A stretch of 64,000 bases of DNA, from positions 1 to 64,000 of the forward strand of contig DASRDU010000035.1 in the NCBI GenBank assembly GCA_035652435.1, given 5' to 3'. The position numbers and the translations under genes are program-made. A model generated the notes under the pieces. That model was given only the letters and a program-made list of their open reading frames with translations. It made no database searches and was not told the DNA's origin. This DNA is from DASRDU01 sp035652435 (GTDB lineage Bacteria; Acidobacteriota; Blastocatellia; RBC074). Of the stretch, positions 1-6,521 are shown one piece after another (position 1 is the stretch's first letter; every line of letters begins with the position of its first letter).

Positions 1-60
1 GTCACACCAGGCGATGGTCTGTTGCCGTGAGTGAAAATCAACGCCACAATAGATCGGCAT
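1..60 (-). CDS. IS110-like transposase, N-terminus only (runs off window)
   Basis: Reading leftwards from the ATG at 60, the first 20 residues begin MPIYCGVDFHSRQQ and the frame is open to the window edge. The GVDFH segment matches the start of IS110-family DEDD transposases, where this Asp is the first catalytic acid. A strong Shine-Dalgarno (GGAGG, 4 bases upstream) precedes the ATG. IS110 elements usually lack clear terminal inverted repeats, so the right boundary cannot be placed; it should lie between 61 and about 237. Only 20 codons are visible, so the family call is from memory of the motif. Confidence 0.55.
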   Translation of the reverse strand, partial: MPIYCGVDFHSRQQTIAWCD

Positions 61-161
61 GGTGCCTCCTCTCTCTTTCTCTTGCTCACCGCGATTGTAA
101 CCCTCGCGGCGAGGGGAGGCATCTGCTTCATCACATCACACTCAAAGCCGGGACAGCAGGT

Positions 162-197
162 CGTGTCAGCAGCCTGATCGTAAGGGTTGCTGACACG
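162..197. repeat. short inverted repeat upstream of the phosphatase-fold gene
   Basis: Ten-base perfect arms (CGTGTCAGCA at 162-171 and its complement at 188-197) enclose 16 bases. The right arm lies about 40 bases before the ATG at 238, so this could be an operator, a 5'-UTR hairpin or part of the IS end. Apart from this and the transposase start, 61-237 shows nothing recognisable. Confidence 0.35.
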
Positions 198-237
198 GCC
201 TCGCGAGAATTTCCGCCAATCTGAAAAGGTACAACTC

Positions 238-1476
238 ATGAATCGAAATATGTTTTCCACCCTGTCTTCAGCCGTCAGGCTGCTTGTGAGTGTCGTTCTC
301 GCCGCCCTGCTGTTGGCGCCCGCGGGGCAGGCCGCGCCGGCGCCGGGTTCCGTCATCTCGGCGACGGTGATACGGGTCGGCAGCGACTTCCAGATCTCGT
401 GGACAACTTCAGGCGATGTGTCACAGGTGAAGATCATGGAGGGCACGAGCCCCGAGCAGATCGAGAACCACATCGCCGAAGCGAGCGGCATCACGTCTGT
501 GACTGTGACCGGCCTCGATCCGAACCAGCGCCATTACTTCCGCGTCAGGGGCGAAAGTGGTGACGGGGTCATTGCCGCCGAGCGCGGGGTGCCGCGGATC
601 GGGGTTCTCAACTTCCGGGACATTGGCGGCTATTCGACCATTCCCAATCCCGGCGGCCACACCAAAAACGTTCGCTGGGGATTGTTCTTCCGCAGCGGGG
701 GCCCCGGCCCGCAGTCGAATCAGGGCTTTCTCGTGACCCTTGGGGTCAGGACTGTCTTTGATGTCCGGGCCCCGAACGAGATCACGGCTGCGGCCCCGCA
801 GTGGAGCGCCGCCGGGGTGAACGTCATCAGCTCGCCGATCTTCGATCAGGGAGCCGGCGGGATTCCTGATCCGGTCACGCCGCACCTCTGCCTGCCGCAG
901 AACGTCTCGCCCTCCGACCCGGCGCACCATTACTTCGCCTTCGACCCTGTGTGCTTTGCCGATCAGGACGCGTTCTTCGGCCCGCACGGCGAGTTCTTCA
1001 CGCAGTTCAAGACGGCTGCTTTCCGCGGCTTCGCCTCCGGCGTCGGGCCGCCGGGCGCGAACTTCGGCCCGACGGTCAACGCTGCGTTGCGCACCCTCCT
1101 GCTGACGCTCACGGATGCCGACAACCTGCCACTCGTGCTGGCGGACACCGGCGGCGCGGCGCGGACCGGATGGTGCGCGGCTGTCGTCCAGCTGGCGCTC
1201 GGCGTGACCGAAGAAGAACTGATGCAGGATTACCTGCTCACCAACCAGTTCCGCGGCCCCATCAATAATGCTCAGCTCAACGCGCTGACCGCTTCGGGCC
1301 GCCTCGGCAAGAGCATCTACCTTGAGCCGCAGTTGTTCGAGCGCCCCGAATACCTGCAGGCCGCGCTCGACGAACTGCACCAGCTTTACGGCACGTTCGA
1401 GAATTACGCGCACCAGGCGCTGGGGATTACCGACGAGCAGCTCGGGCAGATTCGCGCGAACCTGCTGAAGGGCTGA
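238..1476 (+). CDS. secreted fibronectin III + tyrosine-phosphatase-fold protein lacking the catalytic cysteine
   Basis: The protein has 412 residues. The ATG at 238 is preferred over an upstream in-frame start because a typical signal peptide follows it directly (basic MNR, hydrophobic stretch, AxA near residue 30). Residues about 35-130 resemble a fibronectin III domain. From about 135 the order matches the Tyr_phosphatase3 family: FRDIGGY, VRWGLFFRSG, a TVFDVRAPNE strand and the P-loop region. The usual HCxAGKDRTGW is here ADTGGAARTGW (residues 302-312), so the nucleophilic Cys is Asp303 while Arg309 and TGW remain. Catalysis by the normal cysteine route is therefore not expected. It is probably an extracytoplasmic pseudophosphatase that binds a phospho-ligand or phosphoinositide-like anion; the ligand is unknown. 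Confidence 0.75.
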   Translation: MNRNMFSTLSSAVRLLVSVVLAALLLAPAGQAAPAPGSVISATVIRVGSDFQISWTTSGDVSQVKIMEGTSPEQIENHIAEASGITSVTVTGLDPNQRHYFRVRGESGDGVIAAERGVPRIGVLNFRDIGGYSTIPNPGGHTKNVRWGLFFRSGGPGPQSNQGFLVTLGVRTVFDVRAPNEITAAAPQWSAAGVNVISSPIFDQGAGGIPDPVTPHLCLPQNVSPSDPAHHYFAFDPVCFADQDAFFGPHGEFFTQFKTAAFRGFASGVGPPGANFGPTVNAALRTLLLTLTDADNLPLVLADTGGAARTGWCAAVVQLALGVTEEELMQDYLLTNQFRGPINNAQLNALTASGRLGKSIYLEPQLFERPEYLQAALDELHQLYGTFENYAHQALGITDEQLGQIRANLLKG

Positions 1477-1697
1477 GAGCAGGGGCGGGCGTCAGCGATG
1501 CCGCCCGAAGACGCCCGCCCCGCTCGCATCACCAGAGGGTCACCAATCCCTCACCAAAACCTCATGAGCCCCGGGCGGGCTTCTGCGAATAATGCACACG
1601 CCGCACGGATCAACAAACTGACGGGGCGAATAGAAGATCGTCCCGAACGAGGCAGGAATAACAACCAGCTTTCAGAAAAAATGGAGGAACTTTCGTA

Positions 1698-2792
1698 ATG
1701 TTTCACAGAGCAGTCAAACCGCTTCTCTCATTAGTCATCAGTTTCGCGCTCGTCGCGACCATCGCCATCGCGGGCCTGGCGGATCAGCCGCCCGTCGGGC
1801 AGATCACGCCGCTGGCCAGTGTCCCGGCGGCGCCCGGATTCCCCGAAGGCGTCGTCGTGCATGGCAACTACATCTTTGTGTCGGGGGCGGCCACTTTCGG
1901 CACGGCGGGGAAAGGCCCGTCGGCGGTTCAGGTCTTTGACCGCAAGACCGGGTCGCACGTCACAACCATCAGTGTGGCGGGCGAGAATCTGGCCCTTGAG
2001 CATGCGCTGAGCAACATCGCCGTGGATGGTGAGGGGCGGATTTACGCGCTCAGTACACAACTCGGCCTGCTCCGTTTCACCCGACAGGGGGACAATTACA
2101 CTCAGGAAACCTACGGCACGCTGATCCCCGATCTGCCCCGGTGCGCCGACGCCGCGCCCGGCACCCCCTGCTCGCCGACGCAATTCGACTTCCCGCCGAT
2201 TGGGAATGACATCGTCTTCGACCCGGACGGGTACGCCTACGTGACCGACTCATTCCAGGCAACAGTCTTCCGCTACGCGCCCGGCGGCGGCGCGCCGCAG
2301 ATCTGGTTCCAGAGTCAGTTGTTCGAGGGCGGCGGCTTCTTCCCGTTCGGCACGAATGGGATTCGACTCGACCCCGGGCGGGGGCACGTTTACATCGCCG
2401 TCTCCACATACTCGGGGGCGCCGAACGTCGGGACGATCTACCGGTTGCCGCTCGTCAGCGCGCCCGTCGCGGCGCAGCTCGAAGTCTTCCACGAGTACAC
2501 GTTCAGTGAAGTGCCGGACCAGCTCGCATTCGACAGCAACGGGAAGCTCTACGTCTCGCTCGCGCTCTCGAACCAGATTTCGGTCCTCGCGCCCGATGGG
2601 GCTGAAGTGACCAGATACCAGAGCGCGCCCGGCGACGCGATCCCGCTCGACGCCCCGGCAGGCATCGCCTTCGACAGCCGGAGCAAGTCGCTGCTGATCG
2701 TGAACCACGCGCTCTTTACCGCCGACCCGGCGCATTTCGCGGTGCTGCAGATGTACGTCGGCAACCCCGGCAACCCGCTTGAGACGCCCTGA
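1698..2792 (+). CDS. secreted SMP-30/gluconolactonase-like beta-propeller protein
   Basis: The protein has 364 residues. A cleavable signal peptide (about 1-29, ending near AGLA) follows a GGAGG ribosome site 9 bases before the ATG. The body shows repeated propeller-blade motifs such as NIAVDGEGRIYAL, DIVFDPDGYAYVTD, GIRLDPGRGHVYIA, QLAFDSNGKLYVS and GIAFDSRSKSLLIVN, as in SMP-30/NHL/ScyD-type six-bladed propellers. A cysteine pair (RCADAAPGTPC) probably forms a disulfide. No enzymatic activity can be assigned; relatives include lactonases and structural propellers. It is monocistronic, with a good terminator directly downstream. Confidence 0.75.
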   Translation: MFHRAVKPLLSLVISFALVATIAIAGLADQPPVGQITPLASVPAAPGFPEGVVVHGNYIFVSGAATFGTAGKGPSAVQVFDRKTGSHVTTISVAGENLALEHALSNIAVDGEGRIYALSTQLGLLRFTRQGDNYTQETYGTLIPDLPRCADAAPGTPCSPTQFDFPPIGNDIVFDPDGYAYVTDSFQATVFRYAPGGGAPQIWFQSQLFEGGGFFPFGTNGIRLDPGRGHVYIAVSTYSGAPNVGTIYRLPLVSAPVAAQLEVFHEYTFSEVPDQLAFDSNGKLYVSLALSNQISVLAPDGAEVTRYQSAPGDAIPLDAPAGIAFDSRSKSLLIVNHALFTADPAHFAVLQMYVGNPGNPLETP

Positions 2793-2849
2793 ATCAGTTG
2801 GCGCGACAGCAGACAATCCAGACCTCACCACCCTGTGGCTGCGCAGTTC

Positions 2850-2888
2850 AAAACGGGCCGACACGGATTTCGCGTGCCGGCCCGTTTT
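2850..2888 (+). terminator. intrinsic terminator after the beta-propeller gene
   Basis: Sixteen-base arms with one mismatch (AAAACGGGCC... at 2850-2865, complement at 2873-2888) and a 7-base loop are followed by a T-rich run. It lies 58 bases after the stop at 2792. Confidence 0.8.
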
Positions 2889-3028
2889 TCTTTTGTCTCT
2901 GAGAGCGGCTGATCCGTTGGTTTTCCTGATCAATTCGTCAGTCTCACCTGATCACCATCCTGAGTTATTCCCCAAATCACGCAGTCCCGACGCCTGCCAT
3001 GACTTTCCCTGAAAAAATTCGTTGCAGG

Positions 3029-3083
3029 GCGACTTCTCCCCGGGAGCGCGAGCGTCCCGCTCGCGCTCCCGGGGAGAAGTCGC
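3029..3083. repeat. perfect 26-bp GC-rich palindrome (REP/MITE-like)
   Basis: Arms 3029-3054 and 3058-3083 are perfectly complementary with a 3-base TCC loop. The inner part GGGAGCGCGAGCG recurs in the 33-bp inverted repeat at 44552-44688, so the two look like members of one dispersed family. No T-run follows, so it is not a normal terminator. The rest of 2889-3217 holds nothing else recognisable. Confidence 0.75.
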
Positions 3084-3217
3084 TCACCGCCCCGAATAAT
3101 TTACAGGAAGAAAAATTCTCTGCGGCGTGAGGGAATCCGGGAGCGAATCGCACGTTACCAGGTGAGGGCGGAAAATGTTTCCTCCCTCGAAGAGAATAAC
3201 AACCGCGAAGGAGTGCC

Positions 3218-3265
3218 ATGAAAATCAGAACGAACGTCAGGGCCGGCGTCATTGCCATCAGATAA
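3218..3265 (+). CDS. 15-residue leader-like ORF resembling the start of the next gene
   Basis: An ATG at 3218 with a good GAAGGAG site opens a 15-codon frame (MKIRTNVRAGVIAIR, stop TAA at 3263). Its first codons resemble those of the downstream gene (MTIRTDMKMK at 3318): about 16 of the first 21 bases agree and both have an AAGGAG-type site. It may be a leader peptide or the remnant of a duplicated gene start. Expression is not shown. Confidence 0.3.
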   Translation: MKIRTNVRAGVIAIR

Positions 3266-3317
3266 GGAAGGACGCTGCCCTCGAATTCAGACCACTTCAA
3301 CAAAGGAGAATCAGACC

Positions 3318-3890
3318 ATGACAATCAGAACGGACATGAAAATGAAATACCTGTCGGCAATATCCGGTTTCGGCAAAGCGCTTTGCTTATCACTCCTGCT
3401 GCTGGCGGCGGCGAGCGTCCCGGCGTTCGCGCAGGCCGACGTGTACGGCGCCTGGACGAGCGTCGGCTCGACGGGCACCGTGGATGAGGCCGACGCGGCG
3501 AATGTCGGCTTCAACGCCACGCAGGTTTATCTCACCGCGGGCGCGACGAGCGCGACGATTCGCTACAACGTGACCGCGACCAGCAATCTCTTCTTCGGGC
3601 TGAACAAGACGCTCGTGGTGCGCGCCTTCAAGCCCAACGCGGACTCGCGGATCATCATCAACCTCCTCAAGCAGGACCTGAACAGCGGGGCCGTCGTGGG
3701 GATCGGCGGGATGGACAGCGGCGCGCAAATGGCGTGGATAGCCAGCCCTTCCTTCCAGGTGCGGAGTACGCCATTGCTCGCCAGTCAGTTCGACTTCCTC
3801 CGCAATTCCTATTACATCGAAGTGCAGCTCATTCGGACCGCCCCGACCGGCGACCCCCGAGTCTCGATGCTCCAGGTCTTCGGTAATTGA
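3318..3890 (+). CDS. secreted protein of unknown function
   Basis: The protein has 190 residues. The start at 3318 is chosen because AAAGGAG lies 11 bases upstream and a signal peptide follows (hydrophobic ALCLSLLLLAAASVPAFA, cleavage near AFAQA, about residue 37). The mature part of about 150 residues is rich in Thr, Ala and Asn and appears beta-rich (TQVYLTAGATSATIRYNVTAT, FQVRSTPLLASQFDF, YYIEVQLIRT). It has no cysteines and no motif I recognise. It may be a small extracellular beta-sandwich. Confidence 0.7.
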   Translation: MTIRTDMKMKYLSAISGFGKALCLSLLLLAAASVPAFAQADVYGAWTSVGSTGTVDEADAANVGFNATQVYLTAGATSATIRYNVTATSNLFFGLNKTLVVRAFKPNADSRIIINLLKQDLNSGAVVGIGGMDSGAQMAWIASPSFQVRSTPLLASQFDFLRNSYYIEVQLIRTAPTGDPRVSMLQVFGN

Positions 3891-3965
3891 AGGCCGTCAC
3901 CAGGCGCGCCGCTCCCGGCAGCCACGCGCAGCCGGGATAACGGCCGGGAAGGAGAAAGCACCGAA

Positions 3966-4457
3966 ATGAAGCGCTCGATCTGTATCCTACTTGTCATCAC
4001 TCTGCTGGCGCCCCTGCAGGCCACTACGGTGGCCCGCACCGCGCCCGCGGCCGATGACCCGGCCGACGCCCTCAAACGGATGGCGGCAGAGATCAGACAA
4101 CTGCGGCTGGAGGTCATCGAACAGGCCATCGAATTTCAGCAATGGAAACTTACGCATCTGGAACGCGAGATGCTCGCCGTCCGCAGCGAGCAGCAGCGTT
4201 TGCGCGAGCTGGAAAGCAGCATTCAGCAACAGCTCGCGGGACTCGCGCCATCCGCCGGCCACGACCCCGGTGCGGAGCAGATGGGCGAGCTGGAGATAGT
4301 CAAAGCCACACACACCGAAGACGGTCTCAAGCCCATTCAACTCAAATTACAGGCACTCGCCGAACGGGAAGCCCGGCTGAGCGAGGAGATCAGCCGCGAA
4401 AACACGCGCCTGCAGGAACTCCAACAAAAAGCCGGGAAGCTCCGCGCCGGGGATTGA
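3966..4457 (+). CDS. secreted coiled-coil protein, unknown function
   Basis: The protein has 163 residues. The signal peptide (about 1-23) has a basic start and a short hydrophobic core. Residues about 35-100 and 118-160 form two long charged helices with heptad spacing (IRQLRLEVIEQAIEF, REMLAVRSEQQRLRELESS, QALAEREARLSEEISR), so a periplasmic coiled-coil dimer or hairpin is likely. The ribosome site AAGGAG is 11 bases before the ATG. The gene is convergent with the receiver gene at 4500. No homolog is recognised. Confidence 0.65.
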   Translation: MKRSICILLVITLLAPLQATTVARTAPAADDPADALKRMAAEIRQLRLEVIEQAIEFQQWKLTHLEREMLAVRSEQQRLRELESSIQQQLAGLAPSAGHDPGAEQMGELEIVKATHTEDGLKPIQLKLQALAEREARLSEEISRENTRLQELQQKAGKLRAGD

Positions 4458-4499
4458 GGCGGCGCTGCCTTTGCCCGCTGGTCAGGAGATCTGTTCGGA

Positions 4500-4892
4500 T
4501 CAGTGTGAAACTTCAGTGCGGCTCATCAGGTCACGGACGGCCCGGAGGTAATCTTCAATGGAGACGGGTTTGGTCAGACACAGGTCGGCGCCCATCTCCC
4601 CGGCTGAAGGGATGTCTTCCCGGTTGAAGCCGGTCACCACCAGAATCGGAACCGTCCCGAGTCGGTGGTCGCTGCGAAACAGGCTGATCAGCTGCTGGCC
4701 ATTCATGTCCGGCAGGCGCAGGTCAATGATGACCACGTCAGGCGGCGTCTGACAAGCCAGGCGATATCCTGCCCGGCCATCAGAGGCCGACTGCGTTTCA
4801 CAGCCTTCGGCCTTCAGCACATATTCCAGCGCCTCACGCGAATACTCATCATCCTCGATGATCAGGATCTGAGGTTTGCGTTCTCGCATCAC
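4500..4892 (-). CDS. single-domain response regulator (receiver only)
   Basis: The 130 residues are almost entirely a CheY-like receiver: acidic pair in LIIEDDEYS, phospho-acceptor Asp in VVIIDLRLPDMNG, switch Thr in ILVVTGFN and the conserved Lys in LCLTKPVSIEDY. There is no output domain, so it would act by phosphotransfer or protein binding. It has no kinase neighbour; the large hybrid kinases at 19849-26252 are possible partners, which is an inference only. The start is the first of two adjacent ATGs. Confidence 0.85.
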   Translation of the reverse strand: MMRERKPQILIIEDDEYSREALEYVLKAEGCETQSASDGRAGYRLACQTPPDVVIIDLRLPDMNGQQLISLFRSDHRLGTVPILVVTGFNREDIPSAGEMGADLCLTKPVSIEDYLRAVRDLMSRTEVSH

Positions 4893-4937
4893 CCGCGCCC
4901 CTTTGATACGACGGGATCCCAGGAATCAGTACCGCGC

Positions 4938-4996
4938 GCGGCAGCGAGCGTGGCTCCCGTACTGCGACCACTGTCGGAAGCTGCGCTCGCTGCCGC
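4938..4996. repeat. inverted repeat with 13-bp arms
   Basis: GCGGCAGCGAGCG at 4938-4950 is complementary to 4984-4996, with a 33-base spacer. It lies between two leftward genes (starts at 4892 and 5548). It partly resembles the GAGCGCGAGCG core of the repeats at 3029 and 44552, but family membership is uncertain. Confidence 0.4.
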
Positions 4997-5029
4997 TGAC
5001 TCGGCACGCCTCTGCTTCGAGCGGAAAGC

Positions 5030-5548
5030 TCAGATGGCCGTCTTGCGGTGCGCCATCAGCCGGAGCAGCCCGTTGATCGCCATGTGCAGCATCAGGTAAA
5101 TGACCAGCGCGACCAGATAGGAAAGCCTGAAATGAAAACGCCCGGCCGACGGGTCCGGCAGCAGGTTATTGAAGGGCGCGAGCAGCGGCGCGGAGAGCGC
5201 ATCAATCAGCTCCCTGAAGGTGTTCCCCTGGCGCGCGCCGAGCAGATCGAAGACGATCTCAAGAGTGATGATGCCGTAAATCAGATAGAAGATGTAATCA
5301 ACGACCTGCGAGACGCGCGCCAGGCCTCTGGCCCGCTCAATCTCGGTTTCAGTCGTGGCCACTTCCGTGATGGTCTTATCCTTCAGCCGCTCGCCGAGCG
5401 CCGCCACGCGGGCCTGATCCTGCCCGTCGAGGCGGTCGGCGTGACGCGCGATCTCCGTCTGCACCTCACTGCCTACTGTCCCCCGGACGGCTTCGTGCTG
5501 CATCTGGCGGCGCGATTCATCAATCGCCAGTTTCTCGTCTTCAACCAT
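5030..5548 (-). CDS. YggT-family membrane protein with helical N-terminal extension
   Basis: The protein has 172 residues. The ATG at 5548 is chosen because AAAGGAG precedes it by 12 bases; a longer reading would run into the neighbouring gene. Residues 1-80 are charged and helical (cytoplasmic, probably coiled coil). Two hydrophobic segments follow (VVDYIFYLIYGIITLEIVF and LSYLVALVIYLMLHMAI), with the PFNNLLP motif typical of YggT proteins between them. YggT proteins are linked to osmotic tolerance and membrane processes, with no defined chemistry. It lies 26 bases downstream of the GlsB-like gene, probably in the same operon. Confidence 0.65.
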   Translation of the reverse strand: MVEDEKLAIDESRRQMQHEAVRGTVGSEVQTEIARHADRLDGQDQARVAALGERLKDKTITEVATTETEIERARGLARVSQVVDYIFYLIYGIITLEIVFDLLGARQGNTFRELIDALSAPLLAPFNNLLPDPSAGRFHFRLSYLVALVIYLMLHMAINGLLRLMAHRKTAI

Positions 5549-5574
5549 ACCTTCAAATACTCCTTTGTCGAAAA

Positions 5575-5862
5575 TCAGAGTGGGCGCGACCAGCGGCTGC
5601 GCGTCAGCAGGCCGAGGATCGCCACGAAGACTGCGGAACCAAGAATTGACCAGATGATCGGGAATGACTGCCCGCCGATTCTGACCGCGAACAGTTCGGG
5701 CAACCCGAGCGCGCGCGCGATCCACATCCCCAGCAGCGCGCCAATGAAGCCGATGGCAATCGAAGCCAGACACCCCCCGTGACTGTACCCCGCGATTGAC
5801 TGGCCGATGGCCCCGCAGATGCCCGCGACCAGTAACAGAATCAGGAATGATTCAATTGACAT
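5575..5862 (-). CDS. GlsB/YeaQ/YmgE-family small membrane protein
   Basis: The protein has 95 residues with three hydrophobic segments and the glycine-rich pattern of the family once called transglycosylase-associated (AGICGAIGQSIAGY, IAIGFIGALLGMWIAR, WSILGSAVFVAILGLL). In other bacteria these proteins belong to the general stress response. It is the first gene of a two-gene leftward unit with the YggT-like gene, and a perfect sigma-54-type site lies about 40 bases upstream (5899-5913). Confidence 0.8.
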   Translation of the reverse strand: MSIESFLILLLVAGICGAIGQSIAGYSHGGCLASIAIGFIGALLGMWIARALGLPELFAVRIGGQSFPIIWSILGSAVFVAILGLLTRSRWSRPL

Positions 5863-5898
5863 TGTTGAATCCCCTCTCTCTTTCCACAGAGGGGCGAA

Positions 5899-5913
5899 GC
5901 AAGGCGAGTGCCA
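5899..5913 (-). promoter_or_regulatory. perfect sigma-54 (-24/-12) promoter for the GlsB-YggT unit
   Basis: Read leftwards the sequence is TGGCAC-TCGCC-TTGC followed by T, with exactly 10 bases between the GG and GC pairs as RpoN requires. The predicted start site is near 5887, 25 bases before the ATG at 5862. The rest of the divergent gap to 6238 shows no other gene or clear motif. Confidence 0.75.
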
Positions 5914-6238
5914 TTGACCGCAGTGCTGACGGGCTTCAATGACAACAGCTCAATGGGCCGGGAGGCGGCAAAAGATGAAGCCGCTCTGATCTGAAATCAG
6001 GGGTGTATCAATCAAGCGTCATAACGCCGTACATCGGGAGGCGTAGATTCTCTGCGATCAGGTGACGGCCGCCCGTTGAGACAGAGTTTTCAGCCTGATT
6101 GACCGTGAGGCAGGGTTCGGATAAATTCTTTCCATCAACAACCGGATGGGGAGTTCGGTTGATTGCCGAAGGCTCATGGATTGGACTTGTTGCCCGTTCT
6201 CTGAACCGCAAACGCATCGCCACGAACAGGGAAGCCGA

Positions 6239-6469
6239 ATGAGTACAACCAACCCGCTGACACTCGACGACATTAACCAGAAAATCGAACAGGTCCTGCG
6301 TGCAGTCAATTCGATTGAGGCATACGTGAAGGCTCAGGATGCGCGAATGGGCCGGATGGAACAGCGGCTGTACGACCCCGACAAGAATCTGGACGCTCAC
6401 CTGCGCGACGTATTACATGTCAAAGACAGGGTGCGCGAGTTGGAAGAGCAGCGCACGCCACAGAACTGA
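6239..6469 (+). CDS. small helical protein, unknown function
   Basis: The protein has 76 residues, hydrophilic and strongly helical (LDDINQKIEQVLRAVNSIEAYVKAQ, HLRDVLHVKDRVRELEE); a short coiled coil is likely. There is no signal peptide or membrane segment. The ATG at 6239 is preferred to an upstream in-frame ATG because of the soluble MSTTNPLTL start; the ribosome site is weak (AGGGAAG). It is convergent with the long TamB/Omp85 gene. Function unknown. Confidence 0.5.
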   Translation: MSTTNPLTLDDINQKIEQVLRAVNSIEAYVKAQDARMGRMEQRLYDPDKNLDAHLRDVLHVKDRVRELEEQRTPQN

Positions 6470-6521
6470 AATATTCCCCGCCCTCACACGCCAAACACCC
6501 TGAACCTGAAACAACTCAGAG

